From: Paenibacillus yonginensis
GTDB taxonomy: Bacteria > Bacillota > Bacilli > Paenibacillales > Paenibacillaceae
Assembly (NCBI RefSeq): GCF_001685395.1
Contig: NZ_CP014167.1
Coordinates: 1,803,501-1,867,500, forward strand
Direction of reading: 5' to 3'
DNA length: 64,000 nucleotides
The notes beneath the pieces are model-generated. The model made no database searches. It was not told the origin of the DNA and worked only from the letters and a program-made list of their open reading frames with translations. Positions 61,901-64,000 of the stretch are shown here, in pieces. Within the stretch, counting starts at the first letter, position 1. Each line of letters starts with the position of its first letter. Made by a program: the position numbers and the translations under genes.

Positions 61901-62188
61901 TGTAGTCACTTCCTTATAACCGATTAAAAAAATATGTATGGAACACAGCTAACAGCATTAGCCGCATTCGTTTTATTGTAGTCATAAAAGGAGAGGAATG
62001 GCAAATCCGATTCCTTATTTCCGGCAGTATTGCCCAGCTCCTTCAAGCCGTCATGACAGATGTTATCGAAACAGCGTCGAACCCGAGCGAAAGCTGATGC
62101 CCTGTAGCGGAAAGACGAAGCAAAACTTTGCTAAAGTCTGTCACTTCCTGCGCTTTCCCGGAAAATAATCCGGCTAGAGGCGGTTGGA

Positions 62189-63127
62189 TCAGCTTTTGTC
62201 CGGATATTTGCTGATCGGATACAGCACATGCTCTACCGCCAGCTTGGCATTCGGGAAGATCGCCCTGGCTTCTTCCAGCAGCGGAGCCAGCTGCTCCTCG
62301 TCTTTATATCTGGAGCTGAAATGCGTCATGAACATTTCATGCGCACCTGCCGCTTTGGCTTCTTCCGCCGCCTGCACGGCGGTGCTGTGGTGATATTCAT
62401 AAGCCGTTTTCTGAAGTTCATGCAGGAATGTGGCTTCATGAACAAGCATATCGGCATTTCGGGCCAGCTCAACGGCTGCCCGGCAGGGGCGCGTATCGCC
62501 CAATATGGTAACGATTCTACCTTTCTTAGGCTTGCCGAGCACATCACAGGAACGTACAACCGTTCCCTGCTCCGTGACGATATTCTCACCACGTTTTAGT
62601 TGTCCGTAGAGCGGACCTGGTTTGACGCCGTGTTTCTTCAAGCTTTCAAAGTCCAGCTTGCCGGGCCGGTCCTTCTCGATGATCCGGTAGCCGTAGCTGT
62701 CGATCCGGTGTTCAAGCAAAGCCGATTCGACCTGGAACGTGTCATCCTCAAACAGCACGCCGCCCTCATGCTCCTTTACGATCAGCTCATAATTGATCCG
62801 AGATTCGCTGATGCCAAGCGTCAGATCAATAAAAGCCTTCAGTCCTTTGGGGCCGTAAACGGTAAGCGGCGTATCTCCCCCTTGATTCGCCCGGCTGGAC
62901 AGCAAACCTGGAAGTCCAAATAAATGGTCGCCATGAAGGTGAGTAATAAATACCTTTTCCAGCTTGCTCAGCCGCAGCGGAGAACGCAGCACCTGGTGCT
63001 GGGTGCCCTCGCCGCAGTCAAACAGCCAGAACGACCGTCTTTCATCCAGCATCCGGAGCGCCAGTGACGTCACGTTTCTTTGCAGGGAAGGAACTCCCGC
63101 ATTGGTTCCCATAAAATACAGTTCCAT
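62189..63127 (-). CDS. rnz: Ribonuclease Z
   Basis: The 312-residue metallo-beta-lactamase-fold enzyme cuts tRNA precursors at the 3' end. The metal motif reads FITHLHGDHLFGLPGL, with further ligands ILGDTRP, LVHEATF and MTHFSSRY. The insertion typical of the exosite arm lies at about 150-185 (KLDFESLKKHGVKPGPLYGQ). The ATG is at 63127. It stands in a gap of 288 bases on one side and 115 bases on the other and is probably transcribed alone. Confidence 0.95.
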   Translation of the reverse strand: MELYFMGTNAGVPSLQRNVTSLALRMLDERRSFWLFDCGEGTQHQVLRSPLRLSKLEKVFITHLHGDHLFGLPGLLSSRANQGGDTPLTVYGPKGLKAFIDLTLGISESRINYELIVKEHEGGVLFEDDTFQVESALLEHRIDSYGYRIIEKDRPGKLDFESLKKHGVKPGPLYGQLKRGENIVTEQGTVVRSCDVLGKPKKGRIVTILGDTRPCRAAVELARNADMLVHEATFLHELQKTAYEYHHSTAVQAAEEAKAAGAHEMFMTHFSSRYKDEEQLAPLLEEARAIFPNAKLAVEHVLYPISKYPDKS

Positions 63128-63197
63128 AAACAGCCGCTCCTCTCTAAACCTAAATAACCTGCCTGTTAATAAGGCTCTGTACGATGCCCCAATATCA

Positions 63198-63230
63198 GCA
63201 AAAATCCCCCGCTTGCTCCGGGGGATTTGC
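63198..63230 (-). terminator. Terminator after metH
   Basis: GCAAATCCCCC/GGGGGATTTTTGC forms a strong stem on the minus strand with T residues in the 3' arm. It lies just downstream of the methionine synthase stop. Confidence 0.75.
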
Positions 63231-63242
63231 TAAAGGGCCAGA

Positions 63243-64000
63243 TTAAGCTTTTTCCACATTAAAATATTGCGCTTCAGGATGGCTGAACACCATGGCCGAA
63301 ACCGAAGCCTCTGGTTCCATCATAAACCCTTCGGTCAGCTCAACGCCAATTTCCTCGGGATTCATCAATTCAAACAGCGGCGCCTGCATCTCCAGGTCCG
63401 GGCAGGCCGGATAACCAAAGGATACACGAATTCCCTGATAGCGGGCTCCATGGCGCTGCTTCATGGTCATGTCGTGCGGATCCGGGAAACCCCAGGTGTC
63501 CCGCATCATATGGTGCAGACGTTCCGCCATGCCTTCCGCTACTTCGAGCGCAGTCGACTGGAGCACATGAAAGCGAAGATATTCGCCCTGCTCTTTCCAT
63601 TCTTCCGATTTCTCGCGGATGCCTTTACCAGCCGTCACCACCATAAAGCCGACATAATCCATCGTTCCGCTTTCAACAGGCTTCAAATAATCGGCGAGAC
63701 ATAAATAAGGGGCAACCCGCTGGCGCGGGAACGAGAAGGTCTTCAGCACCTTTGACATATCCTCAGGGTCATAGATCAGAATCTCGTTGCCGCGCGACTG
63801 GGCCGGGAAGAACCGGTACATCGCATGAGCTTGAATAATTCCGTCGGTTACCGCTTCGTACAGCACCTGATCCACTGTTTCCTTCAGATGCACCGCCTTT
63901 GGATCTCCCGAAGCGATCAGCTGCTCGACATTCCCTTTTAAGCCCAAATGGTGGCCCAGCAGCATCTGCATATTGACATAAGGGATAATGTGGCCCAGCG
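63243..64000 (-). CDS. metH: Cobalamin-dependent methionine synthase, activation domain (N-terminus beyond window)
   Basis: The 252 visible codons are the C-terminal part of MetH, which methylates homocysteine with methylcobalamin. The reactivation domain binds S-adenosylmethionine and is shown by GIRVSFGYPACPDLEMQ, MDYVGFMVVTAGKG and FGVELTEGFMM-type segments. The frame runs on through the right edge of the window without a start, so the coding region is partial; an internal ATG at 63971 is not the start. It is the last gene of its transcript, followed by a terminator. Confidence 0.92.
   Translation of the reverse strand, partial: LGHIIPYVNMQMLLGHHLGLKGNVEQLIASGDPKAVHLKETVDQVLYEAVTDGIIQAHAMYRFFPAQSRGNEILIYDPEDMSKVLKTFSFPRQRVAPYLCLADYLKPVESGTMDYVGFMVVTAGKGIREKSEEWKEQGEYLRFHVLQSTALEVAEGMAERLHHMMRDTWGFPDPHDMTMKQRHGARYQGIRVSFGYPACPDLEMQAPLFELMNPEEIGVELTEGFMMEPEASVSAMVFSHPEAQYFNVEKA

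Noticed and set aside
62043..62144. 33-codon minus-strand frame with GTG start (VTDFSKVLLRLSATG...) in the gap beside rnz
   Set aside because: It reads protein-like, but the ribosome site is too close to the GTG and nothing else supports it. The rest of the 288-base gap 61901-62188 shows no feature.
1..64000. CRISPR arrays, tRNA or rRNA genes, insertion sequences
   Set aside because: No regularly spaced repeats, cloverleaf candidates, rRNA-like blocks or transposase reading frames were found on either strand.

Overview
The window looks like chromosomal DNA of a Paenibacillus-type member of the Bacillota. GC content is moderate, Shine-Dalgarno sites are strong and GGAGG-like, and GTG/TTG starts are frequent. 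The gene set is typical of the group: single-chain XerS, glgBA/glgC, pyrK-pyrD, pdhABC-lpdA, dfrA-thyA, YutF-type HAD and RNase Z. I see no rRNA, tRNA, CRISPR array, insertion sequence or prophage. The outermost genes are cut by the window edges: a sugar-binding lipoprotein on the left and the activation domain of cobalamin-dependent methionine synthase on the right.

Layout. 1-7.6 kb: sugar ABC binding protein with a probable cre box, a stand-alone radical SAM enzyme, a chemoreceptor with an odd C-terminus, a YebC-family regulator, a GNAT and XerS. 7.6-11.7 kb: mobB-moeA (molybdenum cofactor) and pyrK-pyrD followed by an LpdD-like protein. 11.8-16.1 kb: a secreted polysaccharide deacetylase, a LysM-3D cell-wall protein and a three-gene amino-acid ABC importer. 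16.3-23.1 kb: alpha-glucan metabolism (neopullulanase-like enzyme, glgB-glgA, divergent glgC). 23.1-31.9 kb: a GNAT, a two-component system, an FG-GAP lipoprotein, a lone ABC ATPase, an MFS exporter, an ArsR-like regulator, a HAD phosphatase and an unknown protein. 32-43 kb: housekeeping (topB, gltD, dfrA-thyA, pyruvate dehydrogenase). 43.3-46.4 kb: esterase, TRIC-family channel, thiN and an NlpC/P60 hydrolase.

The most unusual region is 47.3-57.8 kb, a compact ten-gene, one-direction operon that I read as a divergent Tad/Flp-like pilus or secretion machine. It encodes a Ser/Thr kinase fused to a ParA/TadZ-like domain, a CpaB-like SAF protein, two more ParA/TadZ-like proteins, a CpaF/TadA-type ATPase, a fused TadB/TadC-like membrane protein and four small proteins with one N-terminal membrane segment. 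All three ParA-like domains lack a normal Walker A lysine. No prepilin peptidase or canonical prepilin cleavage motif is visible. A sigma-A promoter followed at once by a terminator-like hairpin precedes the first gene, and an OmpR-type regulator without a kinase lies just downstream.

The last part (57.9-64 kb) holds nucleic-acid maintenance genes: an RlmM/FtsJ-like RNA methyltransferase, a cyclic-phosphate-type receiver protein, nfo overlapping an Fpg/Nei glycosylase, a YutF-like phosphatase, RNase Z and the end of metH. Regulatory elements of interest outside genes are a two-state hairpin leader before topB, a TGTGA-N6-TCACA site between pyrK and the deacetylase gene, inverted repeats over the promoters of the amino-acid importer and of pdhA, and a hairpin between the importer's binding-protein and permease genes. 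All functions are inferred by reading motifs; no database search was run.
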